Shown here: positions 24,934 through 34,324 of the stretch, piece by piece
Layout of the letters: each line of letters opens with the position of its first letter
Position numbering within the stretch: position 1 is the stretch's first letter
Assembly (NCBI RefSeq): GCF_963677315.1
Contig: NZ_OY781939.1
Location: forward strand, 2,832,453 to 2,896,452
DNA: 64,000 nt
Direction: 5' to 3'
DNA from: an uncultured Sphaerochaeta sp.
GTDB taxonomy: Bacteria; Spirochaetota; Spirochaetia; Sphaerochaetales; Sphaerochaetaceae
The notes under the pieces: generated by a model
Database searches by the model: none
What the model was told of the DNA's origin: nothing
What the model saw: the letters and a program-made list of their open reading frames with translations, nothing else
Program-made: the position numbers and the translations under genes

Positions 24934-26959
24934 TATTTCTGAGAAATCAAACTTTATTTGGAAGATAGCCGATATCTTGCGCGGCGATTACAAACAGAGT
25001 GAGTATGGTGACGTTATACTCCCGTTCACCGTGTTGTGCCGTCTGGATAGCGTTCTTGCCCAGACCAAGGACCGAGTCATGGAGATTTACAGGAAAGGAA
25101 CGTTCAAAACGGATTACGCCAAACTGGCAGGGTTCAAGAGTATCACTGGTGGGTTGAAGTTTTACAATATCAGCGAATTCACAATCGCTAAGCTTAAGGA
25201 CGATGCCGCAAACATCGCTGATAACCTGACTGACTATATCAAGGGCTTTTCCGAGAATGCGCGCTCGATTTTGGAGTCTTTTGACATATATTCGCAGATT
25301 GCTCGCCTAGATAAGGCGAATCTGCTTTATCTTATCGTAACCAAATTTGTGGACGATATTGACCTCCACCCCGATCATGTCTCGAACAACGAGATGGGAT
25401 ATATTTTTGAGGAACTCATCCGCAAGTTTTCCGAAATGTCCAACGAGACCGCCGGAGAACATTTTACTCCGCGTGAAGTTATCCGCTTGATGGTTGCGAT
25501 GCTGTTTGATCCGGATATGCGCCTCATCACCGAGCCGGGATTCATGGCGAAGCTGTACGATCCAGCCGCGGGAACGGGCGGGATGCTTTCGGCGGGTATT
25601 GAATATGCCACTGAATTGAACAATCAGGCTCTTATCGAAGTTTATGGGCAGGAATTGAACGAGAAGACCTACGCCATCTGTAAGTCTGACACGATGATTA
25701 AGGGAAAGGGCTATGAGAACATCCATCTTGGCAATAGTTTCACCCAGGATGCGATGCCTCACGAAACTTTCCACTATATGCTTTGCAATCCGCCTTTTGG
25801 TGTGGAGTGGAAGAAGTATGAAAAGTTCATACGTGATGAAGCAGAGCGAGGCTATACAGGACGCTTTGGTGCGGGTTTGCCTCGTGTTTCGGACGGCTCG
25901 CTCCTGTTCCTGCAGCATATGATAAGCAAGATGATGGATTACGACCCGAATGACGACGGTTTGACCGGTTGTCGCCTTGCCATAGTCTTTAATGGTTCCC
26001 CGCTCTTCACGGGCGATGCGGGCAGCGGAGAAAGTGAAATTCGCAAATGGATTATCGAGAACGGCTGGCTTGAAACCATCGTTGCTTTACCTGACCAGCT
26101 ATTCTACAATACGGGTATTTTAACCTATGTGTGGATTGTGACCAACCGTAAGAAAGGTGTGCGGAAGGGCAAGATCCAGTTAATTGACGGTACATCCTTC
26201 TTTGAACGTATGCGTAAGCCGCTTGGGGAGAAGCGCAAGCTCATCAGCGAGGGGCAGAAAGACGAACTGACCCGAATCTACGGCGAATTCATGGAAGGTG
26301 AGTTCTGCAAAATCTTTGACGAGGACGATTTCGCATATTGGAAAGTGACAGTTGATCGTCCACTTCGGCTGAACTTCCAAGCATCGCCAGAACGTATCGA
26401 GCATATCCGCGAGCAAACTGCATTCGTCAAGCTTGCCACGAGCCGCAAACGTAAACCATCCGAATATGACGCGGAAGTCGCCGAGGGCAGGAATCAACAG
26501 GAAGCCATCCTTGCTGCCGTCGGTACGTTGGATGCTACGGTACTGTATAAAAATCGTGTCGAGTTCACTAAGTTACTAAAAATAGCGTTCAGGAAAACGG
26601 GCCTGGATGTTAAGACACCTCTGCTCAAAGCTATACTCACTGGGCTCGCTGAAAAAGACGCGACCGCCGACATCTGCACGGATGCAAAGGGTAATCCTGA
26701 ACCCGACACCGACCTCCGTGACACCGAACAGATACCCATAAAGGATGACATCGCCACTTACATCAAACAGGAGGTTCATCCTTATGCTCCTGATGCTTGG
26801 GTGGACGAGAGCAAGACCAAGAAGGGCTACGAGATTCCGTTTACGCGTCACTTCTACAAATACACGGAACTTGGGAATGCCGAAGATACACTTCAGGATA
26901 TTCAGACGTTGGGTGTGAAGATTCAGTTCGTAATAACAAAGTTGTTCGGGGAGGTATGA
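24923..26959 (+). CDS. hsdM: type I restriction-modification system methyltransferase subunit HsdM
   Basis: The 678-residue protein has the N-terminal HsdM helical domain (FIWKIADILRGDYKQSEYG) and SAM-binding motif I DPAAGTGGMLSAG (about residues 213-225). Before these lies the approach ETAGEHFTPREVIRLMV, and the catalytic motif IV is NPPFGVEWKKYE. It methylates adenine in the bipartite target chosen by HsdS. AAGGAG stands before ATG 24923. The gene overlaps the Phd-like gene by 11 nt and hsdS by ATGA. It is longer than many HsdM proteins because of a C-terminal extension (about residues 500-678). Confidence 0.95.
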   Translation: MSTNISEKSNFIWKIADILRGDYKQSEYGDVILPFTVLCRLDSVLAQTKDRVMEIYRKGTFKTDYAKLAGFKSITGGLKFYNISEFTIAKLKDDAANIADNLTDYIKGFSENARSILESFDIYSQIARLDKANLLYLIVTKFVDDIDLHPDHVSNNEMGYIFEELIRKFSEMSNETAGEHFTPREVIRLMVAMLFDPDMRLITEPGFMAKLYDPAAGTGGMLSAGIEYATELNNQALIEVYGQELNEKTYAICKSDTMIKGKGYENIHLGNSFTQDAMPHETFHYMLCNPPFGVEWKKYEKFIRDEAERGYTGRFGAGLPRVSDGSLLFLQHMISKMMDYDPNDDGLTGCRLAIVFNGSPLFTGDAGSGESEIRKWIIENGWLETIVALPDQLFYNTGILTYVWIVTNRKKGVRKGKIQLIDGTSFFERMRKPLGEKRKLISEGQKDELTRIYGEFMEGEFCKIFDEDDFAYWKVTVDRPLRLNFQASPERIEHIREQTAFVKLATSRKRKPSEYDAEVAEGRNQQEAILAAVGTLDATVLYKNRVEFTKLLKIAFRKTGLDVKTPLLKAILTGLAEKDATADICTDAKGNPEPDTDLRDTEQIPIKDDIATYIKQEVHPYAPDAWVDESKTKKGYEIPFTRHFYKYTELGNAEDTLQDIQTLGVKIQFVITKLFGEV

Positions 26960-28272
26960 GCGTGGAAGAGTATGTGAATGGCTTGGTTGCATGGGATACC
27001 ATTATTCCGCCTCATTGGGAAGTCTGTCGTTTCAGGCAGATATTTAGCTTTGGACGTGGTATAAATATTACAAAGGCAGATCTCCAAGATGAGGGATTGC
27101 CATGTGTTACTTATGGTGATATCCACTCAAGATTTGGCTTTGAGTTGAAACCTGAAATTCACACACTTAGATGTGTTGATACTAGTTTTGCGACAAGTAA
27201 TCCAGCGTCAATGCTTCACTATGGGGATTTTATCTTTGCCGATACCTCAGAGGATGTAGCAGGTTCCGGTAACTTTACCTATTTGAATAGTGAAGTGCCG
27301 ACCATTGCGGGTTACCATACAGTCGTTGCCCGTCCTCATTTATCCAATTTAAGCCGGTTTTTGGCGTACGTATTTGATTCCGTTACGTTCCGAGCGCAGG
27401 TAGGTTCGAATGTTTATGGGATAAAAGTTTTCAGCATAACGCAGTCGATTCTAAAAAACACTCGCTTTCCTATGCCTCCACTCGACGAACAAGCCTACCT
27501 CGTTGCCTACCTCGATCGTCGTACTGCTGAAATAGATTCCTTACTCATCAACCTTCAATCGCAAGCAGAAATGCTTGACCGCTACAAACGGGAACTCATC
27601 GCGGGAGCGGTCACAAAAGGGCTTGATAAGTCGGCGGCGGTGAAGGACAGTGGCGTGGACTGGATTGGCGATGCCCCTAGTCACTGGGGAATCACGAAGA
27701 TAAAGTGGATGTTCGAAATCGTTAAACGTATCTACGGCAAGGAAGACCGTGATGTGCTTTCTATTACGCAGCGTGGTTTGAAGGTTAAAGACATTCAATC
27801 CAACGATGGACAGTTGGCGGAATCTTACGCCAATTACCAGATGGTCAATTTCAATGATTTTGCCATGAACTCTATGGACTTGCTGACCGGTTGGGTGGAT
27901 TGTAGCTCGTTCGAAGGCGTGACCAGCCCTGATTATCGGGTATTTCGCTTTCTGCCGGGCAAGGAACAGTGTCACAACTACTATAAATATTTGTTCCAAA
28001 TGTGCTACAAGAATCGAATTTTCTATCGCTTGGGTCAGGGCGTTTCAAATCTTGGCCGCTGGAGACTTCAAGCAGACCAGTTCCTAAATATGAGATTCCC
28101 TCAACCTCCTATCGAGGAGCAGGCGAAAATCGCGGCGTACCTAGACGCGAAGACAGCGCAAGTCGAAGACTTGATCGCCGACATCTCAGAGCAAATTGAA
28201 AAATTGAAACAGTACCGTCAGATTGTGATTCACGATGCGATCACGGGTAAGATCAAGATAACGGAGGGATAA
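26956..28272 (+). CDS. hsdS: type I restriction-modification specificity subunit HsdS
   Basis: The 438-residue protein has two target-recognition domains. The first opens IIPPHWEVCRFRQIF. It ends in a conserved helix region, PPLDEQAYLVAYLDRRTAEI, matched by PPIEEQAKIAAYLDAKTAQV at the end of the second. The second domain opens SGVDWIGDAPSHWGITKIKW. This half-repeat structure is that of a normal HsdS that reads a split target. ATG 26956 overlaps the hsdM stop as ATGA with GGGGAGG before it. Confidence 0.95.
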   Translation: MSVEEYVNGLVAWDTIIPPHWEVCRFRQIFSFGRGINITKADLQDEGLPCVTYGDIHSRFGFELKPEIHTLRCVDTSFATSNPASMLHYGDFIFADTSEDVAGSGNFTYLNSEVPTIAGYHTVVARPHLSNLSRFLAYVFDSVTFRAQVGSNVYGIKVFSITQSILKNTRFPMPPLDEQAYLVAYLDRRTAEIDSLLINLQSQAEMLDRYKRELIAGAVTKGLDKSAAVKDSGVDWIGDAPSHWGITKIKWMFEIVKRIYGKEDRDVLSITQRGLKVKDIQSNDGQLAESYANYQMVNFNDFAMNSMDLLTGWVDCSSFEGVTSPDYRVFRFLPGKEQCHNYYKYLFQMCYKNRIFYRLGQGVSNLGRWRLQADQFLNMRFPQPPIEEQAKIAAYLDAKTAQVEDLIADISEQIEKLKQYRQIVIHDAITGKIKITEG

Positions 28273-28275
28273 GCT

Positions 28276-31200
28276 ATGGCGATAGGCACAACCGAACGTA
28301 CATTTGAACAGGAAATCGAATGGTGGCTCACTAAGGGTCCGGCCAAAACTGGCCACTATAAAAAAAGCAATCCCACCGACTATGATCGCGAATTAGCGAT
28401 GGATAAAGATGCGGTTCTGGCGTTTATAAAATACACCCAGCCCGAGATCTGGCAAGGACTTTGCAAGCGGCATGGATCAGAACTCGTTGCCGAAGCGGAG
28501 TTTTTCAAACGACTAAATTCAGAATTGAATGCGCGGGGGATGATTGATGTGCTACGTCATGGTATAGTTGACCTCGGTATCTCTGTGCGGCTTGCTTATT
28601 TCAAGCCAGGCAGCGGAATGAACCAGAGCCTCGCAGCACTATATGATAAGAACGTGCTTCAGATAATGCGACAGGTCAAATACAGTGTTCATAACGAGAA
28701 CTCCATTGACATGGTCATTTTCCTGAACGGACTCCCGATTATCACCATCGAACTCAAGAACCCGCTAACGGGTCAAACCTACAGGAATGCCATCACCCAA
28801 TACGAGAACGACCGCAACCCACGGGAATTGCTGCTTTCAAAGGGAAAGCGCGCTATCGTTCATTTTGCCGTTGATACCGAGCAAGTCTGGATGACGACAT
28901 GGCTTCGCAAACTCGATACCACTTTTCTGCCGTTCAACAAAGGGGGCGAGGACGGCGGTGCGGGTAATCCCGCCGCGGCAGGCGGCGACTATCGTACAGC
29001 TTACTTATGGAAAGAAGTACTGCAACGTGACAGCCTTCTGGATATTCTCCACCGCTTTGTACAGGTCTCTAAAGATGACAAAGGCAAAGAAAAGCTTATT
29101 TTCCCGCGCTATCATCAGTTGGATGCCGTCCGTAAATTGGTAACGGATGTGTACTCGCATGGCGCTGGCAAGAACTACCTGATACAGCATTCCGCGGGGT
29201 CGGGCAAATCGAACTCCATCGCTTGGCTTGCTTACCATTTGGCAAATCTGCACGATGCAAGCGACGAGGTTATATTCCACAGCATTATCGTCATTACCGA
29301 CCGCCGTGTTCTTGACAAGCAACTTCAGCGCGACATCTATAATATGGAACATAAGCCGGGCGTGGTCATTCGTGTGGATAAGAACTCCAAGCAGTTAACC
29401 ACTGCCTTGAACAACGGCGATAAAATCATTGTTTGTACCCTGCAGAAGTTTCCGTTTGTCGATGTGCAGAAAGTATCCATCACAGGTAAGCGATTCGCTA
29501 TCATCGTGGACGAGGCTCATTCATCCCAAACGGGGGATGCTAGCAAGCGTATGAAAGAGATTCTAGCGGATATTTCTTTACAAGGCGATGATGCCATCGA
29601 AAAGAAACTGCACGAATTTGCCATGGAGGAGGCAAAAGCCGAAGCCGAGGAAAAGGATATCGATGAGGTTATTGCCGATGAAATGGCGGCTCACGGCCAG
29701 CAGCCCAACCTCTCGTTCTTTGCGTTTACTGCAACGCCTAAGCAAAAAACACTTGAAATATTCGGGCAAAGGACTGCATCAGGAAAGCCTGAGCCGTTCC
29801 ACCTCTACAGTATGAGACAGGCTATCGAGGAGGGCTTTATTTTTAACGTCCTAGAAAACTACACGACCTACGAGACCTACTTCCAAATCGGAAAGAAGAT
29901 CGCCGAAGACCCTATATACGGTAAAAATCTGGCAAACAAGGCTCTCGGTAAATATATGAGCCTTCATCCGCACAACCTCGCCCAGAAAGCTGAAGTCATA
30001 ATTGAACATTTTCGCTCGCAGGTTCAGCACCGTATCGGTGGTCAGGCAAAGGCGATGCTCGTGACGGGTTCTCGACTTCACGCGGTACGCTATTTCTTTG
30101 AGTTTCAGCGTTATATAAAGAAGATGCACTATGACCTGGGTATATTGGTGGCTTTCTCCGGCACAGTCAAAGATAAGGTGAGTGGTGAAATCAAAGAGTA
30201 CACGGAATCCAACCTAAACAAATTTCCGGATCGAGAAACTGTGGAGAAGTTCGACACTGCCGAATATCAGATTCTCATTGTTGCTGAGAAGTACCAGACA
30301 GGTTTCGATCAGCCGCTTCTGCATACGATGTATGTTGATAAAAAACTGACTGGTATCAAGGCCGTTCAGACACTTTCGCGTATCAACCGCACCTGTCCCG
30401 GCAAAACAGAGACTTTTATTTTGGATTTCGTTAACTCTCGGGAAGACATCGAGAAGTCGTTCCAAGATTATTATCAGGCCACAGGCATGGCAGAAACTAC
30501 TGATCCCAATCTCATCTACGACATCAAGAATGTGCTCGACAGCTTCATGATCTATACGGACAACGAGATAGAAGCTTTCGCTAAAGTTTTCTTTAAAGAA
30601 AACAAAACGCAAGGGAACATTGACTTGGCAAAGCTGAATGGTTTTATTGATCCTGCAGTAGACCGCTACAACAGCATGCTCGAGAAACAAGATAAGATTG
30701 ACTTCAAGAATGCTCTGAAAAAGTTTATCCGCTTATACGCATTTTTGACACACATTATCAATCTCGGCGATGTGAGACTCCACAAATTCCACGCTTATGC
30801 CAAGTGCCTGCTCCGCAAACTGCCGAGAGATGAAGCGGAACGAACTCCCGATATTGAAAGTGATGTTATGCTCCAGTATTATCGAGTGCAGAAGGTCTCC
30901 GAGGGGCCCATTGTTCTGGCGAACGAGGACGGACTTTTGAAACATAGAACGTCCGGTAGTGGTTTACAACTTGAAGACGAGAAGGAACCCCTCTCCGCAA
31001 TTATAAAAAATCTAAATGAGCGGTTAGGTACGAATTTTACCGAAATGGATAAGGTCCTTGAACAATTTGTGCTGGATATGGCAGGCAATCAAGAAATGGT
31101 GCTTCGCTCTAAAAATCCACTTGATCTTTTCAAGATCGTCTACGATAACACAATCATGGATGTCGTTTTGGGGCGTATGGCTAAAAACCAAGAATTCTGC

Positions 31201-31287
31201 GAGAAATATCTGGAAGACGAGGAGTTTAGGCGTGAAGTAGATAAAATTCTTCTTCCACTTGTTCACGAGCGGCTATCGAAAATGTAG
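28276..31287 (+). CDS. hsdR: type I restriction enzyme subunit HsdR
   Basis: The 1003-residue protein is the translocase-nuclease of the system. The PD-(D/E)xK nuclease appears as IDMVIFLNGLPIITIELKNP near residue 153. The superfamily 2 motor has Walker A QHSAGSGKSNSIAW, the DEAH-like box IVDEAHSSQTG, and motif III FTATPKQKT; a later helicase motif is LSRINRTCPGK. It starts four bases after hsdS. All motifs look intact, so the system is probably active. Confidence 0.95.
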   Translation: MAIGTTERTFEQEIEWWLTKGPAKTGHYKKSNPTDYDRELAMDKDAVLAFIKYTQPEIWQGLCKRHGSELVAEAEFFKRLNSELNARGMIDVLRHGIVDLGISVRLAYFKPGSGMNQSLAALYDKNVLQIMRQVKYSVHNENSIDMVIFLNGLPIITIELKNPLTGQTYRNAITQYENDRNPRELLLSKGKRAIVHFAVDTEQVWMTTWLRKLDTTFLPFNKGGEDGGAGNPAAAGGDYRTAYLWKEVLQRDSLLDILHRFVQVSKDDKGKEKLIFPRYHQLDAVRKLVTDVYSHGAGKNYLIQHSAGSGKSNSIAWLAYHLANLHDASDEVIFHSIIVITDRRVLDKQLQRDIYNMEHKPGVVIRVDKNSKQLTTALNNGDKIIVCTLQKFPFVDVQKVSITGKRFAIIVDEAHSSQTGDASKRMKEILADISLQGDDAIEKKLHEFAMEEAKAEAEEKDIDEVIADEMAAHGQQPNLSFFAFTATPKQKTLEIFGQRTASGKPEPFHLYSMRQAIEEGFIFNVLENYTTYETYFQIGKKIAEDPIYGKNLANKALGKYMSLHPHNLAQKAEVIIEHFRSQVQHRIGGQAKAMLVTGSRLHAVRYFFEFQRYIKKMHYDLGILVAFSGTVKDKVSGEIKEYTESNLNKFPDRETVEKFDTAEYQILIVAEKYQTGFDQPLLHTMYVDKKLTGIKAVQTLSRINRTCPGKTETFILDFVNSREDIEKSFQDYYQATGMAETTDPNLIYDIKNVLDSFMIYTDNEIEAFAKVFFKENKTQGNIDLAKLNGFIDPAVDRYNSMLEKQDKIDFKNALKKFIRLYAFLTHIINLGDVRLHKFHAYAKCLLRKLPRDEAERTPDIESDVMLQYYRVQKVSEGPIVLANEDGLLKHRTSGSGLQLEDEKEPLSAIIKNLNERLGTNFTEMDKVLEQFVLDMAGNQEMVLRSKNPLDLFKIVYDNTIMDVVLGRMAKNQEFCEKYLEDEEFRREVDKILLPLVHERLSKM

Positions 31288-31484
31288 GAGGGCAGACCGC
31301 AAGGGAAAAGATGATATTCACTTCACAAAAGGGTGTATCGACTTCATCATGGCAGTCGTAAACGTTATATTTGGTTTTTCTGAACTGCAGCGTGGCTATT
31401 TTTGAAGATTGCAGTTCTATACACAATGATATCTCATTGAATACATGATGATTTTGATTTTCCGACTAATACGCAAAGGAAGAA

Positions 31485-32432
31485 TCATAGGTTAAAGATA
31501 TCTCCAATATTGAACATATTTTTTCTGTCCGTTCCGGAGTGGAGGAAAAAATTGCGAAGGTGAAAAAATTTCGGCTTAATGGTATCTGAGTATAGCCGCG
31601 TGTAGATACTTTTAGTATCCAGTTCAAATGCAATATTATTGAAATCTAATTGGTAGCATATTTGATAAGATGAATGTGAAGAAGCAGGAAATGTTGATTT
31701 GTATTCAATATTATATTGAGGAGAGAAATATTTAATTAAAGCAGCTTCAATAACAGTTATTTGTTGGTCCAAAGGAATAGGGGTGTTGTTCACCTTTTTA
31801 TACTGTTCGACCGATTCATCAAAATCATGGATGGCATCTATGCCTATCGAACCTAACATTGATATAAGATATGGTGCAAATTCCCATAGAATGAGCCAGA
31901 TTTCTTCGTTTAGATTGTTATCCATGAAATCAGCATAGATCTGTTGTAGTGTACTATGAGAACTTAGCCGTTCAGCAGCTAGCCTTTGCCCGTTTTCTCC
32001 GAAAGCCTGCCCAATATATAAGATTTTTAGATCAAGTATTTCTTTATATTCAGGAATGGAGGATACATAAAGCAAGGATGATTTTCCATCTGTCAGGATT
32101 TTACCCTTCTCATCCATTATATGGATCCTGTTGCATGCCTCGTTGAGCTTATAATTTGAAAAACCAAGGGTATTAGGAAAATCATATTCCTCAGAATATT
32201 CTTTACCATTTTTAATATAATCATAGCCAACCCTGTAATAGTCCCTACCGAAATGCAATGAACTTTTTCTGAATAATATTTTCGGGCGTGAACATATCAT
32301 GTAAATATGGCAAGAATGACTTTGTAAGGACCGAACTATTTCCAAATCTTTGAAATCATTTTGTTGTAATAGGTTGTGATAACCGGCTTTCATTGCAATG
32401 GTATTTTCGATCGAATAATTAGCGTGTTTCAT
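31485..32432 (-). CDS. protein with a GIY-YIG-like nuclease region, function unknown
   Basis: The start ATG 32432 follows AAGGGG, giving 315 residues; an in-frame ATG at 32465 is an alternative. The N-terminal half is unrecognised. From about residue 145 the sequence DLKILYIGQAFGENGQRLAA has the YIG strand, followed by ERLSSHSTLQQIYAD. After a spacer, TVIEAALIKYFSPQYN gives the Glu-containing helix and the P-x-Y-N ending typical of GIY-YIG folds. It is probably a nuclease or nuclease-like protein. Placement between a restriction operon and an AbiH-like gene suggests a defence role. The family is not named with certainty. Confidence 0.5.
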   Translation of the reverse strand: MKHANYSIENTIAMKAGYHNLLQQNDFKDLEIVRSLQSHSCHIYMICSRPKILFRKSSLHFGRDYYRVGYDYIKNGKEYSEEYDFPNTLGFSNYKLNEACNRIHIMDEKGKILTDGKSSLLYVSSIPEYKEILDLKILYIGQAFGENGQRLAAERLSSHSTLQQIYADFMDNNLNEEIWLILWEFAPYLISMLGSIGIDAIHDFDESVEQYKKVNNTPIPLDQQITVIEAALIKYFSPQYNIEYKSTFPASSHSSYQICYQLDFNNIAFELDTKSIYTRLYSDTIKPKFFHLRNFFLHSGTDRKNMFNIGDIFNL

Positions 32433-32679
32433 GAATAAACCCCTTGGTCTCAATACTTTTTTCATTATCAATATTATATACTTAGAGCCAATTCTCAATT
32501 ATGCACCATTCATATACATCGTAGATATTCTTGATTGAGTTGTATTGTTTACTGATAAATCTACTACTGTTGGCGTCGGGCGTAAACAACCCTAAATAGC
32601 CGGATAGAAACAACCAAATCAAGACAGTTGAAAATAACCAAAACGGATGGATGTGAAAGTTAACCAGTTTTTTCACTAC

Positions 32680-32768
32680 TAAGGTAAGAAGATTTTCTCA
32701 AGATCTTGTAATCATATTTTTCTTAATGACGGTAAGCATTGTTTTCCTATCTAAGGTAAGCAGTTTTT
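32680..32768. repeat. three GGTAAG-type subterminal repeats
   Basis: TAAGGTAAGAAGATTTT (32680-32696), GACGGTAAGCATTGTTTT (32728-32745) and TAAGGTAAGCAGTTTTTT (32752-32769) share the core GGTAAG followed by a T-run. Multiple terminal repeats are usual at IS21-family ends and probably bind the transposase. Confidence 0.45.
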
Positions 32769-32787
32769 TCTAGGAATAGTGAAACTT

Positions 32788-33048
32788 TTAAGGCGTTTTT
32801 TTGTGTTGATGCTTCATTCGATATGACTGGCCTTTCAGGGAAAAACCTCTTGCATTATAGAGAAAACGGTCAAGCAGAGCTGTCGCCAGCACAGATTCCC
32901 CCAAGAGCTTTTCGATGAGGATGATGCTCTCGAATGCACCATCGACAGGCTGTGGGACAAGGCCATTTGGATGACCTTCTCGGGGCAGAGTTATCGAGGT
33001 TCCGATAGAGAACAGATTGAGTTGAATTTCGTAAAGTTCAGATAACAA
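32788..33048 (-). pseudogene. istB C-terminal fragment
   Basis: The open frame ends with LGESVLATALLDRFLYNARG and then FSLKGQSYRMK, the pattern of the IstB helper ATPase C-terminus (ALLDR-x2-H/Y and G-x-SYR). Only these ~35 residues are convincing; the upstream 45 residues read through degraded sequence. Confidence 0.6.
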
Positions 33049-33171
33049 GAATTTTTGCTGATTTGGTTGTTTTATTCTGACTTTGGGTGCGACCGACCCT
33101 CAGTGGTTCTTTTTTTCCGACTAAAATTAGTTAATTTCACCCGACTCTAACACTACTTAATCTCAAGAATT

Positions 33172-34278
33172 TTACTCATCGTTGTTTGAATTACTTAACC
33201 CAAGCAAATTTTTCAAATTTGGAAAGAAGCGAATATCATTACATTGAATAAGGGAAAGATGTTCGTAGATAAGAGTTTTATCTAGAAGCCTTTCGTACAG
33301 ACTTCTATCCCTTTCCGAATAATAAGCAATATACACATGGTTGATCTTCCCTCTCTCAATCAACTCTTGAATACGATATAGAATATGGCCATCAAGCGAA
33401 TTGGTGAAGTAGTATTTCATGTCCCCAGGTGTTTCAAGATACTTGGGAAAAGCAGCAAAGAATTCATCTGTAAAAATTGCTGTCGGCGAGAAGGATACCC
33501 CATATATTAATAAGTTCTTCCAGTTCTTTTCTTCATCAAAGAAAAAGTCCAAGTCATATAATCGAGAAGGGACATCGCATTCATTAGTATGAATTCTCAT
33601 CAGTCTGCTCTGTTTTTCGAAGGCGTTTGACCCAAATAAGTACGGGTACTCGAATTGTTTGCCATCATCGAAAGGGAAATATTGCAAATCCCCGTAATTG
33701 CCCAATTTCTCAACAAATCTTCCATGAATGTGTTGAACAGTTAAAGGTCTACTCATATATACGTTGTCTAGAAGCAGATCAAAATTGAGGGAAAGAATAT
33801 TCTTAAATTGAGTGGAAAATTCATAACCGACTTCCTCAAGATAATCTTTGACCGCTGGTTTTGTTATTATCGAATCTTCAATTTCTCTATACCAGAAATT
33901 ATAGAACAGATATAAGAATGTGAAATTATCCTTCACTGGACGATTGTGCTCTTTATCGGCAAACAGATGTTTTCCAACAAAGTATTCCATTCCATACTTT
34001 TGGATTTCTGGGATGAATGGTATGAGTGCTCGTTTTGCAGCTTTTTGTTCATCGATTATTTGCTGGTAATTTGGTATATCACGGCCAAAGACTCCGAACA
34101 ATTTGAGCACTTCGCGATAGTTCGGGGAATCTACAGGTGCTCCAATCATACTGCAGACTCTTTCATTTAACTTAAGCAGCTTCTCATCAGATTTTCTAAT
34201 AAGTTTTTGTTGTCGAATACGATTGAATAGAGAAGTAGTCAACCCATTTCCAAAAAGAATGGTTTCATAGGTAGGCAT
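33172..34278 (-). CDS. AbiH/SIR2-like putative defence protein
   Basis: The 368-residue protein has landmarks of the AbiH/DUF4917/SIR2-like group. At the N-terminus ILFGNGLTTSLFNRI occupies the nucleotide-loop position (GNG). A middle strand, ILSLNFDLLLDNVYM, is followed by VQHIHGRF with the HIHG motif. Later comes NLLIYGVSFSPTAIF, the usual GxS strand. Related proteins abort infection, several by consuming NAD+, but the exact family and activity here are inferred. It lies 46 nt after a small membrane-protein gene on the same strand and probably forms a two-gene unit with it. Confidence 0.6.
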   Translation of the reverse strand: MPTYETILFGNGLTTSLFNRIRQQKLIRKSDEKLLKLNERVCSMIGAPVDSPNYREVLKLFGVFGRDIPNYQQIIDEQKAAKRALIPFIPEIQKYGMEYFVGKHLFADKEHNRPVKDNFTFLYLFYNFWYREIEDSIITKPAVKDYLEEVGYEFSTQFKNILSLNFDLLLDNVYMSRPLTVQHIHGRFVEKLGNYGDLQYFPFDDGKQFEYPYLFGSNAFEKQSRLMRIHTNECDVPSRLYDLDFFFDEEKNWKNLLIYGVSFSPTAIFTDEFFAAFPKYLETPGDMKYYFTNSLDGHILYRIQELIERGKINHVYIAYYSERDRSLYERLLDKTLIYEHLSLIQCNDIRFFPNLKNLLGLSNSNNDE

Positions 34279-34324
34279 TATATTCGTCTCCCTACATAAT
34301 ATCGATTAATTATTGAATACATCA

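Larger units (their letters stand above)
32608..33072 (-). mobile_element. IS21-family insertion sequence remnant
   Basis: A 14-nt exact inverted repeat, AAACAACCAAATCA at 32608-32621 and TGATTTGGTTGTTT at 33059-33072, brackets the segment, and similarity continues outward from both copies. Inside lies the degraded C-terminus of an IstB-type ATPase and a cluster of GGTAAG repeats. The istA transposase and most of istB are missing, so this is a deletion relic. The 739-nt gap between the GIY-YIG-like and AbiH-like genes is otherwise without a gene. Confidence 0.5.

Noticed and set aside
32482-32676. Short - strand frame with a hydrophobic run, starting inside the IS21-type end
   Set aside because: It begins in IS terminal sequence, crosses the inverted repeat and has no ribosome-binding site; it looks like chance reading through the relic.
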